Origin: CALBJU01 sp965247125
GTDB taxonomy: Bacteria > Bacteroidota > Rhodothermia > Rhodothermales > UBA10348
Reading direction: 5' to 3'
DNA length: 64,000 nucleotides
NCBI GenBank assembly: GCA_965247125.1
Contig: CBDFGO010000003.1
Coordinates: 868,001 to 932,000 of the forward strand
The notes beneath the pieces were generated by a model. The model worked only from the letters and a program-made list of their open reading frames with translations, ran no database searches and was not told the origin of the DNA. Every line of letters begins with the position of its first letter. Positions within the stretch are counted from its first letter, which is position 1. The translations under genes were made by a program, and so were the position numbers. Shown here one piece after another: positions 42,501 to 52,077 of this stretch.

Positions 42501-43477
42501 CCTTTTATTCTGAAAAACTGATAGCGGTCGCAGCAGTCCGCGAGGCCGCCGATCTGTGTCAGAGCGTGCAGAGGGATTTGGCTGCAAGCGCACTTCAGAA
42601 GGAGGACCGGAGTCCCGTCACCGTCGCCGATTTTGGGAGTCAGGCCTTGGTGTGTTCGAGATTGAGGGGTGCATATCCTGACGATCCGATTATTGCTGAA
42701 GAGACAGCGGCCGTCCTGCGTGAAGAAGACAATGTCGAGATATGCAGGCAGGTGATATCCAGGGCCAGAGAGATCCGTCCGGATGCCGAGGCTTCTCAAA
42801 TCCTGGAGTGGATAGATTTTGGGGGGCACGAGGAGCAAGCCGATAGATTCTGGACTCTCGACCCAATAGACGGGACCAAAGGCTTCCTGCGCCGAGATCA
42901 GTATGCGGTAGCCCTTGCGCTGATAGTCGAGGAGGAAGTTGTTGTCGCTGCTCTGGCGTGCCCGAATTTATCACTGAGCGCTGCACCGGGAGAGAAGGGG
43001 ATTGTCGCGGTTGCTGTAAAAGATGAAGGAGCAGAGTTGTACACGCTGCGCGACATGAGATTGGTTGGTGCAGCGAAGGTTAGCGAAGCCACAGCACCAG
43101 CAGCGATACGATTGTCGGAATCTGTGGAGGCCGCGCACACATCCCACTCTGGATCGCTACAAGTCACCGAAATTATGGGTATTTCGACCCCGTCTACGAG
43201 ATTGGACTCTCAGGCTAAATATGTGGTCGTGGCAGCGGGCGACGCCGAGATTTATATGCGTCTTCCATCGGAACGCAGGTATGTTGAAAATATCTGGGAC
43301 CACGCGGCAGGGATGCTACTCGTTCAAGAAGCAGGAGGGATGGTCACCGATATCGCTGGAAACAATCTCGCATTCAAACATGGGTATTTGCTTAGTGGAA
43401 ATCGCGGTGTTCTGGTAAGCAACGGACTGCTGCATGATTCCCTTTTGAAGGCAATCGAGACGGCTCGCATCGAATAG
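42497..43477 (+). CDS. cysQ: 3'(2'),5'-bisphosphate nucleotidase / inositol monophosphatase family protein
   Basis: This 326-residue protein is a lithium-sensitive-type phosphatase. Metal and substrate motifs are EDRSPVTVADFGSQ, IIAEE and LDPIDGTKGF, and the C-terminal signature is WDHAAGMLLVQEAGGMVTDIAG. The overall length and DPIDGTKGF fit the plant/yeast HAL2-like nucleotidases that remove phosphate from PAP made in sulfate activation. Inositol phosphatase activity cannot be excluded, so the symbol is tentative. It overlaps the nuclease-fold gene. Confidence 0.85.
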   Translation: MTFYSEKLIAVAAVREAADLCQSVQRDLAASALQKEDRSPVTVADFGSQALVCSRLRGAYPDDPIIAEETAAVLREEDNVEICRQVISRAREIRPDAEASQILEWIDFGGHEEQADRFWTLDPIDGTKGFLRRDQYAVALALIVEEEVVVAALACPNLSLSAAPGEKGIVAVAVKDEGAELYTLRDMRLVGAAKVSEATAPAAIRLSESVEAAHTSHSGSLQVTEIMGISTPSTRLDSQAKYVVVAAGDAEIYMRLPSERRYVENIWDHAAGMLLVQEAGGMVTDIAGNNLAFKHGYLLSGNRGVLVSNGLLHDSLLKAIETARIE

Positions 43478-43492
43478 TACTCCAGAGTGCTC

Positions 43493-44671
43493 CTATGCCG
43501 CGGGGAACGCTTCTTTGAGGCGACGACAGGCTTCTTCAAGTATGGGGTATTCCTTCGCAAAACAGAATCGAAGAACGGACGCACCCTTGTTATCGTCCTC
43601 AAAAAATGACCTACCGGTTACGGTACCCACTCGGGCTTTGTCGACAAGAGTCTGACTGGCGCTCAGATCATCTTCAAAGCCTTCAAAACGTTCGCGGAGA
43701 GGTGAGAAATCGGCGAGCACATAGTAGGAGCCCTCCGGCCATGGAACGACAAAACCGATTTCTTCGAGGGTTTCGCACATCAGTGTTCGTTTACGGTCAT
43801 AAGCTTCTCCCATTTCTTTAAAATAATCATCGCTCATCCCGAAGGCCTCTGCGACCCCATACTGGAGGGGAGTAGGGGCACAAATGTAGATCAAATCGGC
43901 CAGGAGGCCCATTTTAGCAATAATTGGCTCCGGCCCCACGGCATATCCTATTCTCCATCCGGTCATGTTATAGGTTTTCGAAAAGCCCGAAAGTGTGATT
44001 GTTCTCTTGAATGCTCCAGGAATAGAGGCGAGCGATATGTGTTTGTGGCCATCGTAGAGCATGTACTCATAGATTTCGTCTGTGATGGCGTAGATATCGT
44101 GCCTTTCCATGAGTTCGACAAGGGTCTCGAGCTCCTGCCTCGACCAGACTTTTCCACTTGGATTGCCGGGAGTGGTGACGATTATGGCCTTCGTACGATC
44201 CGTTACCAGACGATCCACGGCATCGAAGTCGATCGCCCAGTCTGGAGCGGAAGTATGGACAAATTTCAGCTTTGTCCCCATAGCCTTGAGAAGATCGCAA
44301 TGATAGCCGTAGTAGGGTTCAAAAACGATTACTTCATCGCCCGGATTGAGTAGGGTAAACATGGTGGCAACGAATGCACCTGTGGCGCCGACGGTCACCA
44401 TTATTTCTTCGATGGATGTGATCGGGATCTTATTATACTCGTTGGCCTTTTTCTTGAGGGCTTCTTGCAGAGGCATTATTCCACCGTAGTGGGAGTATAT
44501 CGACCGATCTTCGTCTATGGCTCGGTGGGCCCCAGCTTTGATGGCATCGGGTGTCGGCATGTCACATATACCCTGCCCCAGGTTGATTCCGTCCACTCCC
44601 TCGAGCAAGAGAGTAATTGCCCTGATGCTGCTCTGTTTCAGGCCTTCAGTGCGTTCAGCGAGTGCTTTCAT
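43493..44671 (-). CDS. Pyridoxal-phosphate-dependent aminotransferase, class I/II
   Basis: This 392-residue protein is of fold type I. The PLP-binding Lys is in SGFSKTYNMTGWRIGYAVGP, the phosphate/carboxylate motif is NPSGKVWS and the Arg near the end is in VLRFCFAKE. It resembles aspartate/kynurenine-type aminotransferases; the exact amino acid is not clear. It lies downstream of tamB on the same strand with a 67-base gap and faces cysQ. Confidence 0.9.
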   Translation of the reverse strand: MKALAERTEGLKQSSIRAITLLLEGVDGINLGQGICDMPTPDAIKAGAHRAIDEDRSIYSHYGGIMPLQEALKKKANEYNKIPITSIEEIMVTVGATGAFVATMFTLLNPGDEVIVFEPYYGYHCDLLKAMGTKLKFVHTSAPDWAIDFDAVDRLVTDRTKAIIVTTPGNPSGKVWSRQELETLVELMERHDIYAITDEIYEYMLYDGHKHISLASIPGAFKRTITLSGFSKTYNMTGWRIGYAVGPEPIIAKMGLLADLIYICAPTPLQYGVAEAFGMSDDYFKEMGEAYDRKRTLMCETLEEIGFVVPWPEGSYYVLADFSPLRERFEGFEDDLSASQTLVDKARVGTVTGRSFFEDDNKGASVLRFCFAKEYPILEEACRRLKEAFPAA

Positions 44672-44738
44672 TCAGTCGACAAGTTTTATCTTGTGATAAG
44701 GTGGTGGATTGGATGTGAGTTGACCAGCCATATTATGG

Positions 44739-47700
44739 TCAGGAGTCTCCATCTGGCTCCGGTGGTTTACTCTTAAACAGTGAGCGCCAGCTCTTGAATT
44801 GTGTCTGATAGGAAAGGCCCACACCCGCTGTATTTGTGAGAGCAGTCGTTCCAAGTATATCTCCCTCACGCCGGATAAATATTTCGACCGAAACGCGCCG
44901 GCCAACACGAATCTCAACGACGAACTCTCCCTGCAGTCCTTCATTGGCCCTGAACTCGTCCGTCGATCCCGCTCCCTGATAGACTCCCTCCCCCCTGATT
45001 ATCAGGCGGTCCCTGAGCAGTCGAAGTGCTACTCCATACGTTACATCCAAATCCTGCGCACCTTCTCCCTGCAGACCAAAAGAGAAATCCACGTTAGGCA
45101 GCGCCTCGTTCAAAAATCGATTCAGTTGCGCGGAGACGAGCTGAGACACGCTATTGAACGCCAGTTGCCCCCCCGAACTACTGGAAATATTATCGGTTGT
45201 CAATTGAAAGGAGTTCATGACCAGCACGCTTGTTGCGTATTCGGTCGCGCGATCGGGTTGGTTCAATTGAGCCTCGAACGCCGGGTAATTTCCCAGAACG
45301 CTCTGATTGGATCGATCTACGCTCAGAGAAAGATCGACCTCCGGGGAATCCACGGTTCCGGAAATCTGCAGGTTAACAATGAGTGGGATCAGCCCCTCGC
45401 GGTTTGCGTCCACGCCTGGCAGGCCGGCTCTGGATGCTCGAGTCCGATAGGCAGCCGAAATATCCAACTGCGCATTGACAGGATCGCCCTCCCAGGCGAT
45501 TGAACCTCCTTCATTGATCAAGAATTTCCGGATGAACACTTCACCAGCCACGAACTGATAGTCACCACTACTTACCTGAAGCTGGCCAAAGACTTGGAGC
45601 TCACCGTCAATCATGAGGAGTTGTACAGTGCCCGTGCTGACGGCGTTGATGACGTCCCCGAGGAGTGGATCTATGACCAGATGAACGGTCGAGCCCTCTG
45701 GCGCGAATATATTAAGATCAAGATTCAGACCATCGAGGAACTGCCTCTCGGCCGTTGGTCTCCTGGAGAGAAGAAATGGACGTGTAGCCAACTGCCTGAA
45801 ATCCGGAACGATTTCGGGAGAATCTACAAACACGATAAACGCTTCGTCGGTTTTGGACCGGGACTGCGCAAGAGGTATGTAGAGCTCGGAATCAGCGCGA
45901 GTTTGGGCGTTCGAGGAGGTTAGCGTCGCGTTGAACAACGGACCAGTGAGATTCAGATCACCGGATGCCCGCAGGCGACCATAAAAAGGAAGATCTTCAG
46001 AGTCGTCGACGTTCATTATCAGGAATTCATCCAGGACGCCATCGATATCGAGGGTGAAGGCGGTGTATTCATTGAATAACAGGCGACCCGTCAGCTGCGC
46101 GGTCCCGCTACTCTGATCGGTGATGGTGGATGAAAGGAAGTGGATGGCCTCGTGGTCGATATGAACGCTTCCCTCAAGCTCGTATCTGCCCTGGGTCCTT
46201 GGGATATCAAACTTTCCTTCCACGATGTCCAGGTCGATATCGAATATGGGATCGAACATCTGTCCGGTAATTGTGCCACTACCCGTCGTGTAACCAGAAA
46301 CTGTTCCGAGAGCCTCTTGGAAGATGTATTTGAAAAAGAAAAGATCGGCTCGGTCTACATTCAGGAAAAGGTCGAGTGCTCCCTTGTCGGCTGATGCTCT
46401 ACCGGGAAGTCGAATTGTGCCGCCGAGGTTGAGTTTATTTTGTATCCACGTGGCGGGAAGGTCGGTTCCAAAAAGAAGAGGGGTCGGAGTCGGTTCTGTC
46501 GGGGTAAGGTTCAAGTCAATCGCCACGTCTGGAACCCCGGCCACGAAGCTGCTGGTCAAGGACACATCCCCCAAAAGTTTTTCATCCAGTGAAAATGAAG
46601 TCACATCTGCCAGCCCGGCAACACGAGGGCGGGAACGTCCCCCGGAAAACACCATCTCGGCGTTCATCAGGCCCCCGATCGTTCTTCTGAAGCCCAGAAA
46701 ACCAGAAAACGGACGTAAAAGCAAGTTTTCCATCGTGAGCGATAGGCTATCTGAAGGGGTTTCGGAAAGCACACCCGACGCAATTATCGCCTGTCCGGTG
46801 GGGACCTCATTTTCAAAAAATCGAATTCTGAGCTCTTCGAGGTCTGTCGCATCCTGGTAAAACGTGAAGTCGGCCGGACCTTCGAGGCGCCACGTGCCTG
46901 AACGCGCATCGAGCTCGAGAGCGGTGAACGACACACTATTGGATAGATCCGTGAGGGCAATATTTGCTCGGACTGTGAGGCTGTCCACACTTGTCGTACC
47001 GGAACCGGCCAGAACTACCGAACCCATCCTCGATGCGAAATCAACGAGTACGTCCTGATTGGAAAGACGGAATGCGCCAACTTGAAGCGTATCGGCGTGA
47101 AAGTTACCGCTTAGCTTCAGGGAGTTCGAGATCGATGAATATCGATCGGCTTGGATGCCAGCTCTCCCGAATGCTCTGTTTAATGTCAACCCAGGAACAG
47201 ATAGATGAGGGCTTTCTAAATCAATCTCAAGGCTAAGGGAGTCAGGGGACCAATCAATTTCGGCGTTTATCGATGCTTCACCTTGCAGAGTCGGAAAAGT
47301 GGGAGATAGGCTGGAGATAAGGGATGCGTTGTGTACAACAACCTCGACTGAAGTGTGTACTCCGTCCGAGCCTGCTGGCATGCGTTCAGCTGCGGAGTCG
47401 AATGCAAGCAATTCCCTGAGAGCCAGTTGAGCGGCTTCATCGTCGGTCGCCGGCAACTCGTAGAGCGACTTGTCTAGTTCGGAATCAATCGCGGCGCGAA
47501 ACCCAACGACCCACGCAGTCGCAAGTGAGGTCAGCGTTGGTAGGGATGCTTCGCTTTCAACACTCACGTCGAACATGTCAGATTGGAAGTCGAGAACGGG
47601 CAACCCCGAATCAGGAGTATTTACCCGAACGGCCATCTGGTGGGCGGGAACGCTGGCGGTACTGTCGTTAACAGTTAGAAGAGATTCACCTATATCAATC

Positions 47701-49388
47701 CGAAAGTCGGCCTCGAGGGCACTATTCCAGTTAAGAGATGCCCGCGTCGTGAGTTCTGCGTTGATGGTAGAACGAAGGCTCGTAAATCCAAGGAGCGGTC
47801 CGACATCAGCCCTTTCAAGTGCGATGGTGGCTACAAGAAAAGGGTGCTCGGAAAGGCTGAGACTTCCGTTCGTGATGATAGTCCCAGATCCTTCCCGTAC
47901 CGTGATATCACCTGATATCGATTCAGGTTCGAGGGTGAGCGCAAGGTCAACCACTTCGGCCCGTCTGGATCTCCAGGATACGTCGCTAAGGGCAGCTGTT
48001 ATCACGGAGTACACTGAATCCCGACCGACTGAAAAACCCTTGGTTTCGATGCTTCCTGTAATTGAGGTGCGAAGTCTGGCCCGATTGGTCCACTGACAGA
48101 GATCCAGATTTCTGAGCCGAATCGACACATCATGATTCAACGTGTCAATCGGAAAACCTTCGAAAGAGAACGATCCGTCGATAATCGAGTCGTCCGAAGT
48201 CAGATCGACAGAGCCAGCCAGATCGACAGACAGCTGGCCGGACATTGGCATCCTGATCACACCCTGCGATTGCAGCTCAAAATCGGTGGTGTCAACTCGA
48301 AGTTCCCGCATCCACCGGTTGGCCGGTAGCAGGCTTCGGACGTCGGAAGAGATGATCCGAGTTTTTGCCGCCGAGATATCGAATCCCAGAGAATCGGGAT
48401 ATCCTGCTACTGTTCCAGATAGTTCTAATGATGAGTTGCCCTTCTCCACGTCAAACCATGCGACGGTCAGATTCGAAAGTGGACCTTCGATATGTGTTCT
48501 GATGACGGCTTCTCCTCGCAACGGAAGTCCGGGGATCAGCAGTGAAAGTTCGTCAAAACTGATCCCGGAACGGTCCAGGTCGAGCTGGAATGGCGCGTTA
48601 AACCAAGCAAGGTTGCTATCTCCCGGTTCCACATAGCCTCTAAAATTAAAAATCGAGCCATTGGTCTGTATTCGGGCTTGATTGATCAAGATGCGGCCAC
48701 CTCGAAACACAATTTGACTCGCTCCATTTTGGAGGGTCAGGTCGGGATCCACCAAGTGCCCTGAAACCTGAAGAAGATCAATTTGCCTCGCACCTTCCTG
48801 CCAGTCGATCTGCGCCGTCAGCGACATATGCTCGATGGTGGATATTTTTTCACGACGCGGAAGTTCAGCAGATACGATTGTCGATGAATACATAGTGCGG
48901 ATAGTGGCATCGCGAATATTTATAAATGCCCCTTCGAAGTTCCATGCATTTGCGGAATCCGCTTCAGATTCGGCCTTTGGAGCCATCATGTGCTCCAGCG
49001 TAGAAGTCCCCAGGCTATCCAGTGTCAAGTGTAACTCGGGCTGAAAAAGTGTTACCTCGCTGATTGAGAACGATCGTCTTAAAATTGAACTCCACTTAGG
49101 TCGTATTACGAGTGAGTCGATCCGGAGCACGACTTCGCCACTATCCGTGGTTACCGCCACGTCCGAAGCGTAAAGTGCGTTGAGAATGTTTCCATTGAGA
49201 CGGCCGATGGAGAGCGATCCGCTGTAGGATTGCGCAAATTGCTTTTGGAAGTAACGGCTCAGTTCTTCCCGACCGACTTCCGTGCGGGTCGCTCCGAAGA
49301 AAGCAACGATGAGTACAAACACTACGGCAGAAACCGTGTGCAGCGTACGTCGGGGAATCTGTCTAAGAAATTTGCCGAACACAGGCAC
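44739..49388 (-). CDS. tamB: TamB-like translocation and assembly module protein
   Basis: This 1549-residue protein belongs to the TamB/AsmA-like group of periplasm-spanning beta-helical proteins, now linked to phospholipid transport to the outer membrane and to outer-membrane protein assembly. One N-terminal membrane segment (TVSAVVFVLIVAFFGATR) anchors it. Repeating amphipathic strands make up the body, and the C-terminal domain (from about residue 1170, with FDIPRTQGRYELEGSVHI) is the conserved TamB part. No TamA or BamA homologue is adjacent. aroB lies upstream and the aminotransferase downstream on the same strand. Confidence 0.92.
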   Translation of the reverse strand: MPVFGKFLRQIPRRTLHTVSAVVFVLIVAFFGATRTEVGREELSRYFQKQFAQSYSGSLSIGRLNGNILNALYASDVAVTTDSGEVVLRIDSLVIRPKWSSILRRSFSISEVTLFQPELHLTLDSLGTSTLEHMMAPKAESEADSANAWNFEGAFINIRDATIRTMYSSTIVSAELPRREKISTIEHMSLTAQIDWQEGARQIDLLQVSGHLVDPDLTLQNGASQIVFRGGRILINQARIQTNGSIFNFRGYVEPGDSNLAWFNAPFQLDLDRSGISFDELSLLIPGLPLRGEAVIRTHIEGPLSNLTVAWFDVEKGNSSLELSGTVAGYPDSLGFDISAAKTRIISSDVRSLLPANRWMRELRVDTTDFELQSQGVIRMPMSGQLSVDLAGSVDLTSDDSIIDGSFSFEGFPIDTLNHDVSIRLRNLDLCQWTNRARLRTSITGSIETKGFSVGRDSVYSVITAALSDVSWRSRRAEVVDLALTLEPESISGDITVREGSGTIITNGSLSLSEHPFLVATIALERADVGPLLGFTSLRSTINAELTTRASLNWNSALEADFRIDIGESLLTVNDSTASVPAHQMAVRVNTPDSGLPVLDFQSDMFDVSVESEASLPTLTSLATAWVVGFRAAIDSELDKSLYELPATDDEAAQLALRELLAFDSAAERMPAGSDGVHTSVEVVVHNASLISSLSPTFPTLQGEASINAEIDWSPDSLSLEIDLESPHLSVPGLTLNRAFGRAGIQADRYSSISNSLKLSGNFHADTLQVGAFRLSNQDVLVDFASRMGSVVLAGSGTTSVDSLTVRANIALTDLSNSVSFTALELDARSGTWRLEGPADFTFYQDATDLEELRIRFFENEVPTGQAIIASGVLSETPSDSLSLTMENLLLRPFSGFLGFRRTIGGLMNAEMVFSGGRSRPRVAGLADVTSFSLDEKLLGDVSLTSSFVAGVPDVAIDLNLTPTEPTPTPLLFGTDLPATWIQNKLNLGGTIRLPGRASADKGALDLFLNVDRADLFFFKYIFQEALGTVSGYTTGSGTITGQMFDPIFDIDLDIVEGKFDIPRTQGRYELEGSVHIDHEAIHFLSSTITDQSSGTAQLTGRLLFNEYTAFTLDIDGVLDEFLIMNVDDSEDLPFYGRLRASGDLNLTGPLFNATLTSSNAQTRADSELYIPLAQSRSKTDEAFIVFVDSPEIVPDFRQLATRPFLLSRRPTAERQFLDGLNLDLNIFAPEGSTVHLVIDPLLGDVINAVSTGTVQLLMIDGELQVFGQLQVSSGDYQFVAGEVFIRKFLINEGGSIAWEGDPVNAQLDISAAYRTRASRAGLPGVDANREGLIPLIVNLQISGTVDSPEVDLSLSVDRSNQSVLGNYPAFEAQLNQPDRATEYATSVLVMNSFQLTTDNISSSSGGQLAFNSVSQLVSAQLNRFLNEALPNVDFSFGLQGEGAQDLDVTYGVALRLLRDRLIIRGEGVYQGAGSTDEFRANEGLQGEFVVEIRVGRRVSVEIFIRREGDILGTTALTNTAGVGLSYQTQFKSWRSLFKSKPPEPDGDS

Positions 49389-49463
49389 GTGCCTAAATGA
49401 AAAACGGGCGCTAAAAAGACTAAATGAACGACGGAGAGCGGTGTTGGTGCCCTGATGAAAGGA

Positions 49464-50567
49464 TCATGGTCTTCCCAGCGCATGGGCCAGTGCAGCATCG
49501 ATATCGGATGGCGTTACGTCGTCCGTAACGTAGGCGTCCCCGAGTTTGCTCAGGAGTACAAAGTAGAGTCGATCTGACTCACGCTTTTTGTCGCTCGACA
49601 TGGCTTCCCTCACCGCCGGAATACCCAGTGAAGAGGGTATGGGAGGCATTGTAATTCGTTCCAGAAGCTTTTCCGCACGTGATTGCCTCAGATGCCGATT
49701 AAACCTTCTCGACATGTGCAGCGCGGCTTTCATACCCAGTACGACAGCTTCCCCGTGCGTGTAGGTGCCGTAACCGAGGGCCCGTTCGAGAGCGTGTCCA
49801 AACGTGTGGCCAAAATTCAGGAGCACTCTTCTGCCACGTTCCAGCTCATCTTCCATAACAATCTTGGCTTTGATTGCGGCGGCGCGGTATACGAGATCTG
49901 GAACCACCTCAGGATCTCGGGCGAGTATTCGGGACATTTCGGATTCAATCCATGCAAAAAAGGCTTCATCCAGGATGAGAGCATGTTTTATTGCTTCGGC
50001 TAACCCGCTGAGCCACTCCCGACGCGGCAAGGTGTACAACAGGGTCGTGTCGGTAAAAACCAGTTTGGGCTGATAGAACACTCCGACCAGATTTTTCCCT
50101 TCTCCATGATTAATCCCAGTTTTTCCACCAATTGCGCTGTCCACCTGCGCTATGAGCGACGTCGGGATCTGTACGAAAGGGACACCCCGGAGCAGAGTAG
50201 CCGCAGCAAATCCAGTCAGATCGCCAATAACGCCGCCTCCCAGGGCAAGAACGGGAGTCTGCCGATCGATCTTCCAGGCAAGTGCTGCATCGTAGATGGC
50301 CTGGAGATGCTTCGGTGATTTGGTGGTCTCACCGGCCGGGAGAGTAAGAATGAGTGGATCCCATCCATCATCTTTGAGAACAGTATCAATTCGGGATCTG
50401 TAGTGTCCCGCCACATTGGTGTCAGTGATGATCAGGCATTTACCGGGTCTGAGATCGGCGTTGCGGAGAGCTTCTGGAAGTTCGTCGAAGGCGGAAAAGA
50501 CGACATCATAACCTCGATCCTGAGAGAGTTCGATTCGAATGGGTTGTTCGAGGTCCTGCAGGAGCAT
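49464..50567 (-). CDS. aroB: 3-dehydroquinate synthase
   Basis: AroB closes DAHP into 3-dehydroquinate, the second step of the shikimate pathway. The 367-residue protein has the NAD site LALGGGVIGDLTGFAAATLL, the substrate loop QVDSAIGGKTGINHGEGKN and the metal-binding NFGHTFGHALE. It is divergent from the MnmM-like gene with 86 bases between them, so promoters for both probably lie there. No other shikimate gene is near. Confidence 0.97.
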   Translation of the reverse strand: MLLQDLEQPIRIELSQDRGYDVVFSAFDELPEALRNADLRPGKCLIITDTNVAGHYRSRIDTVLKDDGWDPLILTLPAGETTKSPKHLQAIYDAALAWKIDRQTPVLALGGGVIGDLTGFAAATLLRGVPFVQIPTSLIAQVDSAIGGKTGINHGEGKNLVGVFYQPKLVFTDTTLLYTLPRREWLSGLAEAIKHALILDEAFFAWIESEMSRILARDPEVVPDLVYRAAAIKAKIVMEDELERGRRVLLNFGHTFGHALERALGYGTYTHGEAVVLGMKAALHMSRRFNRHLRQSRAEKLLERITMPPIPSSLGIPAVREAMSSDKKRESDRLYFVLLSKLGDAYVTDDVTPSDIDAALAHALGRP

Positions 50568-50653
50568 GCCGGTTGAACGAAGTGGTAGATTGATGTTTAT
50601 ACTATTTGAGGAAAGATAGGCATCGCAGGAGGCCGTTTCTCACTGATTGAAGA

Positions 50654-51220
50654 ATGATTCGTCGACCTACCGATATCGTCAAGACGCTGCTCGAAGACAT
50701 CGTCTCACCCGGTGACACTGTTGTTGATGCGACGTGCGGGAATGGGAACGATACGTTGATTCTGGCCACTCTGGTGGGCTCATCGGGCCGCGTCATTGCC
50801 ATCGATACCCAAATGCGGGCCATCGACGCCACGAGAGAGAAACTGGCCTCTTCTACTGGCTTTCAGACCGTGGAATTGATCCAAGATTCTCACGACAATC
50901 TGACCGAAATCGTTGAAGGAGCGAGTTCGATTCGTGTCATCGTTTTCAATCTGGGGTACCTGCCTGGAGGAGACACAGGGAGTGTAACTCAGCCCGAATC
51001 AACGACGTCCGCGATAGGGAAAGCGCTGGATCTGATCGATGTGGACGGAGCTGTTTTGGTGACGATTTATCCAGGTCATGTCGGAGGATCGGAAGAAGCC
51101 CACCAGGTGGACATCCTCGTTTCTAACCTGGACCCGAAACGTTTCTCGGTTGCTCGATACCAATGGATCAATCAGTCTTCGACTCATCCATACGTATTGA
51201 TTTTTCATCGCCGATCCTGA
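50654..51220 (+). CDS. MnmM/YtqB-type tRNA or rRNA methyltransferase
   Basis: This 188-residue SAM-dependent enzyme belongs to the family once called 'putative rRNA methylase' (YtqB). In Gram-positive bacteria a member, MnmM, completes the mnm5s2U modification of the tRNA wobble base. Family features are VVDATCGNGNDTLILA, IVFNLGYLPGGD and a late THPYVLIFHRR. The gene overlaps the next one by a single base (TGATG), so they are translated together. Function in this lineage is inferred by family. Confidence 0.85.
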   Translation: MIRRPTDIVKTLLEDIVSPGDTVVDATCGNGNDTLILATLVGSSGRVIAIDTQMRAIDATREKLASSTGFQTVELIQDSHDNLTEIVEGASSIRVIVFNLGYLPGGDTGSVTQPESTTSAIGKALDLIDVDGAVLVTIYPGHVGGSEEAHQVDILVSNLDPKRFSVARYQWINQSSTHPYVLIFHRRS

Positions 51221-51984
51221 TGTGCCTGATCCTTTTTTCTTTTGCTCCGAAAACAGATACGCCACTCATTGTCTTGGCCAATCGTGACGAATTTTATGCT
51301 CGCGGTACCCAACAGGTTCAGTTCTGGGACGACAATCCGGATATTCTGGCCGGGCGTGACAACGTAGCCGGCGGAACATGGATGGGCGTGCATCGGAATG
51401 GACGCTTTGCGGCGGTGACGAACTACCGGGCTCCTTCAGAAATCGTACCGGATGCGAGCTCCAGGGGCGAGTTGACGGTAAACTTTCTTGCAGGCGGCTT
51501 GACGACCCAGCAGTATCTGGAGTCTGTCGAGAAGTCACGGGACCGGTATAGCGGGTTCAACCTGATTGTTTTTGATTCCGTCGATCTCGGATATTATTCC
51601 AATCGATCGGAGCAGGGTCCCGTTTCACTGAGCAGTGGGATCTATGGTCTGAGCAATCATCTCCTGGATACCCCCTGGTCCAAGGTCGTGGCTGGTAAGG
51701 CGGCCCTCGGTGAGCGGCTCCAGGAGTCAAATCCCCGGGATCATTCGCTTCTCGAGATTCTTGCTGACACGGAGAGGGCTCGGGATGAGGCTCTTCCTGA
51801 AACCGGAGTCGGAATGGAATTGGAGCGGATTCTTTCTGCTCGATGTATCGTCTCTCCCGCGTACGGCACGCGATGTTCGACGTTGGTGAAAGTGTCATCA
51901 TCCGGGAAGATTCGTTTCGTTGAGCGCACCCTGGTGCCCGAGGATCTTAATCCGGCGATGGTTTCGTTTGACATCGAGCCCTGA
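51220..51984 (+). CDS. NRDE/TANGO2-family protein
   Basis: This 254-residue protein has the conserved start MCLILFSFA, where Cys2 resembles an N-terminal nucleophile, and the family signature VLANRDEFYARGT. GTWMGVHRNGRFAAVTNYR follows. Members of the group are linked in eukaryotes to haem trafficking and lipid metabolism; the bacterial role is unsettled. The ATG at 51220 is strongly favoured over the upstream ATG at 51163, because Met-Cys at the start is invariant. It ends 93 bases before the convergent epimerase gene. Confidence 0.9.
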   Translation: MCLILFSFAPKTDTPLIVLANRDEFYARGTQQVQFWDDNPDILAGRDNVAGGTWMGVHRNGRFAAVTNYRAPSEIVPDASSRGELTVNFLAGGLTTQQYLESVEKSRDRYSGFNLIVFDSVDLGYYSNRSEQGPVSLSSGIYGLSNHLLDTPWSKVVAGKAALGERLQESNPRDHSLLEILADTERARDEALPETGVGMELERILSARCIVSPAYGTRCSTLVKVSSSGKIRFVERTLVPEDLNPAMVSFDIEP

Positions 51985-52077
51985 AAGAAGCGAACTCATC
52001 GCTTCACAGTCCTTCGGGCCGGTCGAACCATCGATCCGAAACTCCTCATGTGGGTCAACGGATCGTTCCATGAACCT

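Noticed and set aside
44799..45503. 234-codon plus-strand frame opposite tamB
   Set aside because: tamB on the minus strand is continuous and has clear domain features; this frame does not.
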